Source of the DNA: Stygiobacter sp.
GTDB lineage: Bacteria; Pseudomonadota; Alphaproteobacteria; Rhodospirillales; Magnetospirillaceae
Length of the DNA: 64,000 nucleotides
Assembly: GCA_006218045.1 (NCBI GenBank)
Contig: VBWB01000016.1
Location: 62,001-126,000, forward strand
Reading direction: 5' to 3'
The notes under the pieces were generated by a model. It was not told the DNA's origin, ran no database searches, and saw nothing but the letters and a program-made list of their open reading frames with translations. Below, one piece after another: positions 49,173 through 60,121 of the stretch (the first letter of the stretch is position 1; each line of letters begins with the position of its first letter). The position numbers were made by a program, and so were the translations under genes.

Positions 49173-50173
49173 GATTTTCCTCTCTGAAAGTCTTCCGTAT
49201 CGATTTCGCTCTGATTGGCGGGGCTGTAGCGGTCCCCCGACACGGTGTCGTGGTTGATCAGTTGGTCCAGCCGGAACAGAACCTCCGGCGACAGGGAAAC
49301 GGTGTCCGTTGCCAGATCGTCCGCCAGATGGACGGGGCATCGGGTGCCGAACAGGGCGACCACGTGGTCGCCACGCGACAGCACCCAAGCCAGGGCAAGT
49401 TGGGCCGATGTATGGCCGGTTTCGGCGGCGATGGCGCGCAAGCCCGGCAAAAGCGCCAAGTTGCGCTGGTAATGCGGGGCCTGGAAGCGCGGCATCTGCC
49501 GACGGATGTCCTTGTCGGCCAAGTGCGCCGGATCGGGCGGCGCCGTGGTCAGGAACCCCCGGGCCAACGGACTGAAGGCGACGAAGGCGGCGCCGATGTC
49601 CCGGCAGGTCTCCAGCACCGCGATTTCCGGATTGCGGGTCCACAACGAATATTCGCTTTGCACCGCCGCGATGGGATGCACCGCATGGGCGCGGCGGAGG
49701 GTGTCGGCGGAAACCTCGGACAAGCCGATGGCCCTGATCTTGCCCGCCGCCACCAGATCGGCCAGGGCGCCGACGCTGTCCTCGACCGGCACCGCCTTGT
49801 CCCAACGGTGCAGGTAATAAAGATCGATCACCTCGGTCCCCAGACGCGCCAAGGCTTCGTCGCAGGTGCGCCTGATGGTCTGGGGGCGGCCATCGATCAC
49901 CCGTACCCCGTTCACCCCGGTCATGCCGCATTTGCTGGCCAGGGTGAAGCGGCGACGGTGCGGCCCCAGGATCTCGCCCACCAGGGACTCGTTGGCGCCG
50001 AAGCCATACAGGGCGGCGGTGTCGAAGAAATCGACACCGGCCTCCAGCGCCCCCAGCAACACCCGCCCGGCGGTGGCCCGATCGGGTGGCGCGCCATAGG
50101 CGTGGCTCAGATTCATGCATCCCAGGGCCAGGGCCGAGACGTCGAAGGGGCCGAGGCGGCGGCGGGTCCGCAT
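49151..50173 (-). CDS. Aldo/keto reductase
   Basis: 340 aa. The catalytic tetrad is visible: Asp and Tyr in FFDTAALYGFGANE, Lys in TLASKCG, His in DLYYLHRWD. NADPH-dependent reduction of a carbonyl is expected. It sits between ligC and the second ligAB pair in one operon, so its substrate is probably an aromatic aldehyde or a ring-cleavage semialdehyde. Its closest relatives include general stress AKRs, so the specific role is open. Confidence 0.87.
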   Translation of the reverse strand: MRTRRRLGPFDVSALALGCMNLSHAYGAPPDRATAGRVLLGALEAGVDFFDTAALYGFGANESLVGEILGPHRRRFTLASKCGMTGVNGVRVIDGRPQTIRRTCDEALARLGTEVIDLYYLHRWDKAVPVEDSVGALADLVAAGKIRAIGLSEVSADTLRRAHAVHPIAAVQSEYSLWTRNPEIAVLETCRDIGAAFVAFSPLARGFLTTAPPDPAHLADKDIRRQMPRFQAPHYQRNLALLPGLRAIAAETGHTSAQLALAWVLSRGDHVVALFGTRCPVHLADDLATDTVSLSPEVLFRLDQLINHDTVSGDRYSPANQSEIDTEDFQRGKSCQPDQS

Positions 50174-50177
50174 GGCC

Positions 50178-52409
<2,232 letters not shown>

Positions 52410-53321
52410 CTATTCCTCCGGCCAGTACAGGCGCATGGGGTTGGCCACCAAAAGCTTATGCTGCAACGCGGGCGTGGGGGCGATGTGGGGGATGAAATCC
52501 ACCAACAGGCCGTCATCGGGCATATGGTCCTTCAGATTGGGATGGGGCCAGTCGGTCCCCCATAAAACCCGGTCGGGGAAATTTTCCACCAGATGACGGG
52601 CGAAGGGAACCACGTCGGCGTAGGCATGGCGTTCGCCGTCGAGGGCGGCGGGGCCGCTGGCTGACAGGCGCTCCGGGCAGCTGACCTTGCTCCACACATT
52701 GGGGTTGTCGCGCATGAAGGCGACGAAACGGGCGAATTCCGGCCCGTCCACCGGCTTGGTCACGTCGGGGCGGCCCATGTGATCAACCACCACCACCGTG
52801 GGTAACGCCGTGAAGAAATCCTCCAACTCGGGCAGATCGGCGGCCTCGAAATAGACCACCACATGCCAGCCCAAAGGCGCGATGCGCCCGGCGATTTCCA
52901 GCAATTCGTCCTTTGGCGTGAAATCCACCAGCCGACGCACGAAATTGAAGCGCACCCCGCGCACGCCGGCCCGATGCATGGCCTGAAGCTCGGCATCCGG
53001 CACCGTGCGCCGTAAGGTGGCGATGCCGCGGGCCCTGCCGGCGGAATGGACCAGCGCGTCCACCAAGGCGCGGTTGTCGGCGCCATGGCAGGTGGCCTGG
53101 ACGATGACGTTGCGGGCAAAACCCAGATGATCGCGCAACGCGAACAATTGCTGGCGCGAGGCATCACAGGGGGTGTATTTGCGCTCGGGGGCATAGGGGA
53201 AAGTCTCGCCCGGGCCGAAGACGTGGCAATGGGCATCGACGGCGCCCGGCGGCAGGCGAAAGACCGGCTTGCTGGGATGCGGATGCCAGTCCAGCCACCC
53301 CGGAGTCTTGGTCAAGCTCAT
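52410..53321 (-). CDS. ligI: 2-pyrone-4,6-dicarboxylate lactonase
   Basis: 303-aa amidohydrolase-fold enzyme: AVDAHCHVFGPGETFPYAPE at the start and DRVLWGTDWPHPNLKDHMPD near the end hold the active-site residues seen in LigI. Hydrolyses the LigC product to 4-oxalomesaconate, joining the gallate branch. ATG 53321 follows AAGGA. First gene of the operon; a LysR-type box lies about 85 bp before it. Confidence 0.92.
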   Translation of the reverse strand: MSLTKTPGWLDWHPHPSKPVFRLPPGAVDAHCHVFGPGETFPYAPERKYTPCDASRQQLFALRDHLGFARNVIVQATCHGADNRALVDALVHSAGRARGIATLRRTVPDAELQAMHRAGVRGVRFNFVRRLVDFTPKDELLEIAGRIAPLGWHVVVYFEAADLPELEDFFTALPTVVVVDHMGRPDVTKPVDGPEFARFVAFMRDNPNVWSKVSCPERLSASGPAALDGERHAYADVVPFARHLVENFPDRVLWGTDWPHPNLKDHMPDDGLLVDFIPHIAPTPALQHKLLVANPMRLYWPEE

Positions 53322-53404
53322 CACGCTGTCCTTGTGTGTGCGGATCACAGGGTGATGGTGACAAAATTCCCGCTGGCGGCCAAGGCCAGGACGGCGCTTT
53401 TAGA

Positions 53405-53421
53405 TATAACGATTTGTTATA
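53405..53421 (-). promoter_or_regulatory. LysR-type operator before ligI
   Basis: Perfect dyad TATAAC (53405-53410), 5-nt GATTT, GTTATA (53416-53421), the classical ATAAC-N-GTTAT form of LysR boxes. It overlaps the lysR stop codon and lies upstream of ligI, consistent with control of the lig operon by the adjacent regulator. Confidence 0.65.
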
Positions 53422-54322
53422 GGCAGTGAGCGTTATGCATTTCCGTTCGGACCAGATCGCCCAGCAGCGCCATGGCCCGCCGCCCCAGCGGGGTGATCGG
53501 CTTCTTGGCCGGAAAGGCCAGAAACAAAGTGCTGTTGACGGCGGGCTCGATCAGCGGGCGGAAGGTGAATTCCCCTTCCCGCCCCCAGGCCCGCAACGCG
53601 GTTCGGGTCAGCACCGCGTGGCCGAAACCGGCGCCGACCAAATCGAGGATGGAGGGGATCGAGGTCACCTCCATGGCCACCTTCAAGCGGATGCCGGCAA
53701 AGGCCGCCTGGGTTTCCAGCAGGCGGCGCATGGAATGGGAGCGTTCCGGCAGGATCAGCGGCAATCCGGCCAGTTCGGCCCACCGCAACACCGTTGCCGC
53801 GTCCAGGGTCAGGGCCACCAACCCCAGCGGTTCCTCGGCCAGCGGCGAAACTTCGATGGCGGGATTGGGGTCGGGATTGTGAATCAGCCCGACATCCACC
53901 CGCCCCCCGGCAATCCACTCGGTGACGTGACTGGACAGGCCTTCGACGATGACGGGCCGTGCCTTGGGCAGGGTATCGCGGAATATGCGGGCCAGCGGCA
54001 CCGCCAACCGCCGACCGACGCTGGGCGGCAGGCCGATGACGATACGCCCCGCCGGTTCGTCCCGGGAATTTTCCATGTCCTCGGTCGCCCGCTCCACCGA
54101 TTGCAGGATGTCCACCGCATGGTCGAACAGCTTACGCCCGGCCTCGGTCAAGGCGACGCCTCGTCCGTTGCGGCTGAGCAGGATGACACGCAGATCGGCT
54201 TCCAGCAGCCTGACCTGACGGGAAAGTGCCGGCTGGGCGATGTCGAGCACCATGGCCGCCTTGCTGAAACTGCCCAGCTCGGCCACGCGCACGAAATATT
54301 CCATTTGCTTCAGATTCATCAT
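53417..54322 (-). CDS. LysR-family regulator of the lig operon
   Basis: 301 aa, standard LysR length. N-terminal helix-turn-helix MEYFVRVAELGSFSKAAMVL and DIAQPALSRQVRLLEADL; ligand-binding domain from ~90 (GRIVIGLPPSVGRRLAVPLA). It lies directly upstream of, and on the same strand as, ligI, with a LysR box at its end. Probably responds to protocatechuate or a pathway intermediate. Confidence 0.87.
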   Translation of the reverse strand: MMNLKQMEYFVRVAELGSFSKAAMVLDIAQPALSRQVRLLEADLRVILLSRNGRGVALTEAGRKLFDHAVDILQSVERATEDMENSRDEPAGRIVIGLPPSVGRRLAVPLARIFRDTLPKARPVIVEGLSSHVTEWIAGGRVDVGLIHNPDPNPAIEVSPLAEEPLGLVALTLDAATVLRWAELAGLPLILPERSHSMRRLLETQAAFAGIRLKVAMEVTSIPSILDLVGAGFGHAVLTRTALRAWGREGEFTFRPLIEPAVNSTLFLAFPAKKPITPLGRRAMALLGDLVRTEMHNAHCL

Positions 54323-54594
54323 CCGACCAGCACCCTATTGATTCGCTCCGCTCACCTGCTGGCGATGACAGGCCGCCGGTCCAGCATGGGCGGATCCATC
54401 GTCGGTATCAATTGCGCAAAACCGGCGATCCGCAAATGGCGAGAACATGAGACAGAAACCCTGTCTTCCCCATGGATGACAAGCCTTTAGCCTACCTCTG
54501 CCCCTAATGTCATCATGTCCGCTCGCGGCATATCGCAGCGAAATCCCTTCGCGTGATTGCCATGTGATTGCTTGCGGGGTTCCGTCAGGCCGAA
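54323..54594. other. Intergenic region, nothing recognised
   Basis: About 270 bases between the LysR-type gene and the terminator of the tRNA gene. No coding frame, repeat or RNA that I can support; presumably it holds the promoter of the LysR-type gene near 54330-54400. Confidence 0.5.
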
Positions 54595-54626
54595 AAACAA
54601 AACGCCCGGTCGCAATGCCGGGCGTT
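54595..54626 (-). terminator. Intrinsic terminator of the tRNA-Thr gene
   Basis: On the minus strand AACGCCCGG (54626-54618), 8-nt loop, CCGGGCGTT (54609-54601), followed by TTGTTTTT. Lies about 30 bases after the tRNA 3' end. Confidence 0.85.
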
Positions 54627-54653
54627 GAGTGCCTGAGAACACAGGCTTCAAAA

Positions 54654-54729
54654 TGGTGCTGCCGAAAGGAATCGAACCTTCGACCTTACCCTTACCAAGG
54701 GTATGCTCTACCGACTGAGCTACGGCAGC
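54654..54729 (-). tRNA. tRNA-Thr (GGT anticodon)
   Basis: 76 nt with the CCA end encoded. On the minus strand the acceptor GCTGCCG pairs with CGGCAGC, the D-arm is GCTCAGTCGGTAGAGC, the anticodon loop TTGGTAA lies between CACCC-like stems CCC/GGG, and the T-loop is GGTTCGATTCC. Anticodon GGT reads ACC/ACU threonine codons. Confidence 0.95.
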
Positions 54730-54850
54730 GTCTTCAGTGCCGGGGCGGCTGCCCCGTGAAGAGGGGCGCTTTATGCCAAAGCTTTCCCCCTCGGTCAAGG
54801 GCTTTCTTTCCGATCTTGACCCCGGGCCGAAAGCCGCCAAAATGCAGCGC

Positions 54851-55051
54851 ATGAATGACACCCCAATCCCACCCGACGGCAAGCCCAAGCCGGGCAGCCA
54901 AGCCGAGTTGCGCCGCCGCCGTCAGGCCGAGGCCTTGCGCGCCAATCTCAGCCGCCGCAAACAGCAGGATCGCGGTCGCGCCGACGATGATGCCGCCGCC
55001 GGGGACGACAGCTTGCATGGCGCGGAAACTGACGGTAAAACGGGCGGCTAA
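54851..55051 (+). CDS. Small basic protein of unknown function
   Basis: 66 aa, [20 protein letters not shown] then a run rich in Arg, Gln and Ala ([20 protein letters not shown]). Resembles short conserved alphaproteobacterial proteins without known function. ATG 54851 is chosen because the conserved-looking part starts there; the frame is open to 54737. It ends 19 bp before dcd. Confidence 0.5.
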   Translation: MNDTPIPPDGKPKPGSQAELRRRRQAEALRANLSRRKQQDRGRADDDAAAGDDSLHGAETDGKTGG

Positions 55052-55070
55052 AGTCAGTGGAGCGCCCGTA

Positions 55071-55625
55071 ATGTCCGTCATGCCCGACACCTGGATTCGT
55101 GAAATGGCCACCAACCATGGCATGATCGAGCCGTTCACCGAGAAATTGCAGCGTGAAGGCGTGATTTCCTACGGGCTGTCCTCCTATGGCTACGACGCCC
55201 GCGTCGCCCCCGAATTCAAGATTTTCACCAATGTCGATTCGGCGGTGGTCGATCCCAAGCAGTTTTCCGACAAAAGCTTCGTCGACCGCGAAACCGATAT
55301 CTGCGTCATCCCCCCCAATTCCTTCGCCCTGGCGCGCACGGTGGAATATTTCCGCATTCCGCGCGACACCTTGGTCATCTGCCTGGGCAAGTCCACCTAT
55401 GCCCGTTGCGGCATCATCGTCAACGTCACCCCTCTGGAACCGGAATGGGAAGGCCACGTGACCTTGGAATTTTCCAACACCACGCCGCTGCCGGCCAAGA
55501 TTTACGCCAATGAGGGCGCCTGCCAGTTCATCTTCCTCAAGGGCGCCGGCCCCTGCGAGACGTCCTACCGTGATCGCTCCGGCAAGTACCAGGGGCAGCA
55601 GGGCGTCACCCTGCCCAAGCTGTAA
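55071..55625 (+). CDS. dcd: dCTP deaminase
   Basis: 184 aa. Converts dCTP to dUTP for thymidylate synthesis. [45 protein letters not shown] with the catalytic Glu in [11 protein letters not shown], and the C-terminal [15 protein letters not shown] are typical of the monofunctional enzyme. ATG 55071 follows TGGAG. Confidence 0.95.
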   Translation: MSVMPDTWIREMATNHGMIEPFTEKLQREGVISYGLSSYGYDARVAPEFKIFTNVDSAVVDPKQFSDKSFVDRETDICVIPPNSFALARTVEYFRIPRDTLVICLGKSTYARCGIIVNVTPLEPEWEGHVTLEFSNTTPLPAKIYANEGACQFIFLKGAGPCETSYRDRSGKYQGQQGVTLPKL

Positions 55626-55643
55626 AAGCTTGAAAGGCGCCAC

Positions 55644-55675
55644 GGGCAGGGGGTAAACCCTGCCCTTTCTTTTTT
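55644..55675 (+). terminator. Intrinsic terminator after dcd
   Basis: GGGCAGGG (55644-55651), loop GGTAAA, CCCTGCCC (55658-55665), then TTTCTTTTTT. Separates dcd from murA. Confidence 0.88.
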
Positions 55676-55697
55676 CCGATTTTTCAAAGGACCAAGC

Positions 55698-56996
55698 ATG
55701 GACAGGATCCGCATCATCGGCGGCACCCCGCTCAAGGGCATCATCGCCATCGGCGGCGCCAAGAACGCTGCCCTTACCCTGATGCCGGCCTGCCTGCTGA
55801 CCGATCAGACCCTGTCGCTGTCCAACCTGCCGCATCTGGTCGACATCACCACCATGGCCAATTTGCTGGCCCAGCACGGTGTCGGCATGGCCTTGAACGG
55901 CGCCTCGGCCCAAGGCGGCCATACCGGTCGGGTGCTCGACCTGACCGCCGCCGAGATCGTCAACACCACCGCCCCCTATGACCTGGTGCGCAAGATGCGC
56001 GCCTCGGTGCTGGTGCTGGGGCCGCTGCTGGCCCGCTGCGGCCAGGCCAAGGTATCGCTGCCCGGCGGCTGCGCCATCGGCACCCGCCCGGTCGATCTGC
56101 ACCTGAAGGCGCTGGAGCAGATGGGCGCGGTCATCGAATTGTCCGAGGGCTACATCCACGCCAAGGTGGCGGGCCGGCTGAAGGGCGCCCACATCATCTT
56201 CCCGCAGGTGACCGTGGGCGGCACCGAGAACATCCTGATGGCCGCCACCCTGGCCGAGGGCGAAACCGTCATCGCCAACGCCGCGCGCGAGCCGGAAGTC
56301 ACCGATCTGGCCCAATGCCTGGTGGCCATGGGCGCCCGGATCGACGGCATCGGCACCGGCACCTTGCGGGTGCAGGGCCAGGAGCGCCTGCACGGGGCCG
56401 ACTATTCGGTGGTGCCCGACCGCATCGAGACCGGCACCTATGCGGTGGCCGCCGCCATCACCCGGGGTGATGTCGAACTGGTGGGCGCCCGCTATGACCT
56501 GATGGAATCGGTCAACAAGGTGTTGCGCGATAGCGGCGTGGTGATCGAGGAAACCGCGCGCGGCATGCGGGTGCGTGGCGACGTGAACGACATCGTCGGC
56601 GCCGATATCATGACCGAACCCTATCCCGGCTTCCCCACCGACATGCAGGCACAGCTGATGGCCCTGGCCGCCACCGCCAACGGCGCCTCGATGATCACCG
56701 AGACCATTTTTGAAAACCGCTACATGCACGTGCCGGAATTGCTGCGCATGGGCGCCCGCATCAACGTGCATGGTTCCTCGGCCATCGTCCGCGGCGTCAA
56801 GGCGCTGTCCGGCGCCCAGGTCATGGCCACCGACCTGCGGGCGTCGTCGTCCCTGATCCTGGCCGGTCTGGCCGCCCACGGCGAAACCATCATCAACCGC
56901 GTCTATCACCTGGATCGCGGCTATGAGCGGGTCGAGGAAAAGCTGGCCGCCTGCGGCGCCGATATCGAGCGCATCAAGGGCGACCCGGCGGAATAA
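55698..56996 (+). CDS. murA: UDP-N-acetylglucosamine 1-carboxyvinyltransferase
   Basis: 432 aa. First committed step of peptidoglycan synthesis. [17 protein letters not shown] at the start with the catalytic-site Lys, [38 protein letters not shown] (core LPGGCAIG with the PEP-binding and fosfomycin-target Cys), and [13 protein letters not shown]. Standard length and intact active site. Confidence 0.96.
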   Translation: MDRIRIIGGTPLKGIIAIGGAKNAALTLMPACLLTDQTLSLSNLPHLVDITTMANLLAQHGVGMALNGASAQGGHTGRVLDLTAAEIVNTTAPYDLVRKMRASVLVLGPLLARCGQAKVSLPGGCAIGTRPVDLHLKALEQMGAVIELSEGYIHAKVAGRLKGAHIIFPQVTVGGTENILMAATLAEGETVIANAAREPEVTDLAQCLVAMGARIDGIGTGTLRVQGQERLHGADYSVVPDRIETGTYAVAAAITRGDVELVGARYDLMESVNKVLRDSGVVIEETARGMRVRGDVNDIVGADIMTEPYPGFPTDMQAQLMALAATANGASMITETIFENRYMHVPELLRMGARINVHGSSAIVRGVKALSGAQVMATDLRASSSLILAGLAAHGETIINRVYHLDRGYERVEEKLAACGADIERIKGDPAE

Positions 56997-57005
56997 TCGA
57001 TTATT

Positions 57006-57203
57006 CGGGGAAAAGTCCTTCGCTTCGCTCAGTGTACTTTTCCCCGTTGATTGAAGCGGACTTTTATCTTGTGCCGCCTTTGCGGCATGCCGCAAAGGCG
57101 GAAGAAAGAATGAAACCCGCGCGGAAAGCTTGCTTGAGCACGGGTTTTCCGGGTTGGAATCGGGGAAAAGTACACCGAGGCGAAGCCGAGGGACTTTTCC
57201 TCG
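57006..57203. repeat. Composite inverted-repeat element
   Basis: Left unit 57006-57046 (CGGGGAAAAGTCC ... ACTTTTCCCCG) and right unit 57161-57203 (CGGGGAAAAGTAC ... GGACTTTTCC) are imperfect inverted copies of each other. Between them is a perfect hairpin at 57074-57101: 13-bp arms CCGCCTTTGCGGC / GCCGCAAAGGCGG with a 2-nt loop. The core AAAAGTCCTTCGCTT recurs inverted at 19069-19083. No open frame inside is credible. It behaves like a REP/BIME-type or MITE-like element between murA and the SUMF1-fold gene. Confidence 0.75.
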
Positions 57204-57210
57204 AGTACCA

Positions 57211-57942
57211 TCAATCCCGCGCCACCCTAAAGCCGATGTCGTAGCCGTAAGTACGGGCGTCCTCACCCACGCGTGCGGCCGAACGCGACTGGTACGGCAC
57301 ATAGTACCAGCTACCGCCCTTGACCACCCGCCGGGGACAATTGGTCTCGGTGCGGGCGATGGCGTCGCGCGGGCGGCCCTGGTGGCTGGGATACCAGCAA
57401 TCGGCCGTCCACTCCCACACATTGCCGTTGAGATCGTAAAAGCCCCAGCCATTGGCGGCCATGCTGGCCACCGGCGCCGGGCGGCGGTCGAAGCGCGGGT
57501 CGCAATGCTGACACACCGCCATGCCCTCTTCCATGCCGGTGCCCCAGGGAAAGATGGTCTGGCTGCCGGCACGGACGGCGTATTCCCATTCCGCCTCGGT
57601 CGGCAGGCGATAGGGCTTGCCGCTCACCCGCGCCAGCCACGACGCATAGGCTTGGGCATCGGCGAAGCTGACATTGGTCATGGGCATGTGGTCTTCCGGC
57701 CAGCGCAACGAAGCCTTGGCGGCACAGCCGCCGGCGGCGACGCAGGCTTTCCACTGGCCGACGCTGGTCTCGGTCCGGGCCAGGGCGAAGGCCTCGACCC
57801 GCACCGTATAGGGGGCGGCATCATCCCCTAAACGGCCCAGCCCGCCGGGCAAGGCGATCATCTCGGGGCACTGGGGGCAATCCTTGGCCTGGGCGGGCAA
57901 CGCCACCACCGCAAGCAGCAGACAAAAAAACCAGCGGATCAT
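57211..57942 (-). CDS. Exported SUMF1/FGE-fold protein lacking the FGE cysteines
   Basis: 243 aa with a Sec signal peptide (WFFCLLLAVVALPAQAKD). The sulfatase-modifying-factor fold is clear: TNVSFADAQAYASWLA, YRLPTEAEWEYAVRAG, GFYDLNGNVWEWTADCWYP and the end DIGFRVARD. Where formylglycine-generating enzymes have the catalytic Cys pair, this protein reads VPYQSRSAARV with no Cys, so it is probably not a sulfatase activator. No sulfatase gene is nearby. Role unknown. Confidence 0.85.
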   Translation of the reverse strand: MIRWFFCLLLAVVALPAQAKDCPQCPEMIALPGGLGRLGDDAAPYTVRVEAFALARTETSVGQWKACVAAGGCAAKASLRWPEDHMPMTNVSFADAQAYASWLARVSGKPYRLPTEAEWEYAVRAGSQTIFPWGTGMEEGMAVCQHCDPRFDRRPAPVASMAANGWGFYDLNGNVWEWTADCWYPSHQGRPRDAIARTETNCPRRVVKGGSWYYVPYQSRSAARVGEDARTYGYDIGFRVARD

Positions 57943-58048
57943 GCCTGTTACACTTTGTTGCCAAAAACGATGCGGACGGTCATCCCAGGGTTACCCGCCG
58001 ATGGTTGAATCAATGCATGGACGAACAGGATTTGTACAGGAGGAAGCC

Positions 58049-58366
58049 ATGAAGACCACATTGAAGACCATCGCCGTTTTCACCGGTCTGTTGCTCCTGG
58101 CCGGCTGTGCCGCCAATGCCGACGACACGACGACCAAGGCCAACGCCCCCGGTTACGGCCCCGGCTGGCGTCATGAACAGATGATGCAGGCCCGCCTCAA
58201 TGGCGACGTCCCCCCCGGCCCGATGATGATGGCGCGCGGCCCCGGTTTCGGCCCCGGCCAACGCGGCTTCGGCCCGCCGGTGGACGAAAACGGCAAGATC
58301 GACACCAGCAAGCTGCCGCCGTGGTGCCCTTATGCCGACAAGCCGGCGACCACCACCACCAAATAG
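58049..58366 (+). CDS. Small Gly/Pro/Met-rich lipoprotein
   Basis: 105 aa. The lipobox LLLLAGCAAN marks a lipid-anchored protein. The mature part is low-complexity (PGYGPGWRHEQMMQARL, GPMMMARGPGFGPGQRGFGP) with several Met and His residues that could bind metal; the end is KLPPWCPYADKP. CAGGAGG precedes the ATG. I do not recognise a family. Confidence 0.7.
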   Translation: MKTTLKTIAVFTGLLLLAGCAANADDTTTKANAPGYGPGWRHEQMMQARLNGDVPPGPMMMARGPGFGPGQRGFGPPVDENGKIDTSKLPPWCPYADKPATTTTK

Positions 58367-58377
58367 CAAGGTTTCAG

Positions 58378-58405
58378 CCACCCCCGCCCCTACCGGCGGG
58401 GGTGG
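58378..58405 (+). terminator. GC-rich hairpin after the lipoprotein gene
   Basis: CCACCCCCGCC (58378-58388), loop CCTACC, GGCGGGGGTGG (58395-58405), followed by a weak T-run. Probable terminator. Confidence 0.6.
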
Positions 58406-58465
58406 TGCTTTGCCCCTTGGCCCCGGCAATGCTACCATGATCGCCGATCGCCGTTCGGGGGGCCG

Positions 58466-60121
58466 ATGCCGTCTTTGTTTCGCCTGCTGCTGACCATTCT
58501 CCTGCTGGCCGCCCCCATGGCCGCCGGCGCCAGGGAGCAACTGGCCATCGGCCTGTCGCAATTTCCCGCCAGCCTGCATCCCAACATGGACTCCATGATG
58601 GCCAAGGCCTATGTGCTGGGCATGACCAACCGGCCCATGACCGCCTTCGACGCCAAATGGCAATTGGTCTGCATGCTGTGCGAGCGCCTGCCCACCTTCG
58701 ACAACGGGCTGGCCAAGCGGGAAACCACCGCCGACGGCAAGGCTGGGGTGGCGCTGACCTACACCTTGGCCGCCGATGCCTTCTGGGGCGACGGCATCCC
58801 GGTGACCACCGAGGATGTGCTGTTCACCTGGGACGTGGGCCGCCACCCGCAATCGGGGGTGGGCAATGCCGAGATGTACCGCCGCATCCTGAAGATCGAG
58901 GTCAAGGACGCCAAGACCTTCACCCTGCATCTCGACCGCCTGACCTTCGATTACAACGCGCTGAACGATTTCCAGCCGCTGCCGGCGCATCTGGAGCGCG
59001 ATCGCTTCACCCCCGACCCGGCCACCTATCGCAATCGCAGCCTGTACGATCACGACAGCACCCGGCCCGGCCTGTATAACGGCCCCTATCGCATTGCCCA
59101 GGTGGTGGCGGGCAGTCATCTGGTCTTGGAACGTAACGGCCAATGGCGCGGCACCCGGCCCGATTTCGACCGGGTGGTGGTCCGCGCGGTGGAAAACACC
59201 CCGGCCCTGGAAGCGCAATTGCTGTCGGGCGGCATCGACATGATCGCCGGCGAACTTGGACTGCCGCTGGAACAGGGGTTGGCCCTGGCCAAGCGCAACG
59301 ATCCGCGCTTTCAGGTGATTTTCAAATCCGGGCTGGTCTTCGAGCACATGGACGTCAACCTGGACAATCCGGCCCTGGCCGACCGCCGGGTGCGCCAGGC
59401 GCTGATGTACGGGCTGGACCGCCAGGGCATGAGCCGGCAATTGTTCGATGGCCGCCAGCCGGTGGCCCATACCCAGGTCAACCCGCTGGACGGCGTGCAT
59501 GCGGGCGACGTCCCCACCTATGGCCCCGACCCGGCCAAGGCTGCCAAGCTGCTGGACGAGGCCGGCTGGACCTTGAAGGGGGCCAGCCGCCGCAACGCCA
59601 AGGGGGAGGTTTTGACGGTGGAATTGATCACCACCGCCGGCAACCGCTCACGCGAGTTGGTGTCGCAGGTGATCCAGGGGCAATGGCGGGCCTTGGGCGT
59701 CGACGTGCGGCTGAAGGCCGAGCCGCCGCGGGTGTTCTTCGCCGAAACCGTGACCAAGCGGCGCTTCGCCCATCTGGCCCTGTTCGCCTGGGTGTCGGCG
59801 CCGGAGAACGTGCCGCGCACCACCTTGCATTCCAGCCAGATCCCCAGCGCCGCCAACAATTGGACCGGCCAGAACTATACCGGTTACGCCGATCCGCGCA
59901 TGGATGCCCTGCTCGACGCCATCGAGGTGGAACTGGACAAGCCCAAGCGGGTGGAATTGTGGCGGCAATTGCAGCACCTCTATGCCCAGGATCTGCCGGC
60001 CCTGCCCTTGTTCTTCCGCGCCGAAGCCTATGTGCTGCCGCGCGCCCTGACCGGGATGGAACCCACCGGCCACCAGGACCCCAGCACACTCTGGATCGAA
60101 CACTGGCGGTGGCGGCCATGA
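58466..60121 (+). CDS. ABC transporter substrate-binding protein, peptide/nickel (family 5) type
   Basis: 551 aa with a signal peptide (RLLLTILLLAAPMAAGAREQ). Family-5 features: YTLAADAFWGDGIPVTTEDV and DNPALADRRVRQALMYGLDR. First gene of an SBP-permease-permease run; overlaps the first permease by 4 nt. Likely imports oligopeptides or a related compound. Confidence 0.9.
   Translation: MPSLFRLLLTILLLAAPMAAGAREQLAIGLSQFPASLHPNMDSMMAKAYVLGMTNRPMTAFDAKWQLVCMLCERLPTFDNGLAKRETTADGKAGVALTYTLAADAFWGDGIPVTTEDVLFTWDVGRHPQSGVGNAEMYRRILKIEVKDAKTFTLHLDRLTFDYNALNDFQPLPAHLERDRFTPDPATYRNRSLYDHDSTRPGLYNGPYRIAQVVAGSHLVLERNGQWRGTRPDFDRVVVRAVENTPALEAQLLSGGIDMIAGELGLPLEQGLALAKRNDPRFQVIFKSGLVFEHMDVNLDNPALADRRVRQALMYGLDRQGMSRQLFDGRQPVAHTQVNPLDGVHAGDVPTYGPDPAKAAKLLDEAGWTLKGASRRNAKGEVLTVELITTAGNRSRELVSQVIQGQWRALGVDVRLKAEPPRVFFAETVTKRRFAHLALFAWVSAPENVPRTTLHSSQIPSAANNWTGQNYTGYADPRMDALLDAIEVELDKPKRVELWRQLQHLYAQDLPALPLFFRAEAYVLPRALTGMEPTGHQDPSTLWIEHWRWRP

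Noticed and set aside
48819-50120. A 433-aa fusion of a long N-terminal region to the LigA-like protein
   Set aside because: The first ~315 residues are shadow translation of the aldo-keto reductase gene. The LigA-like protein has its own ATG at 49172.
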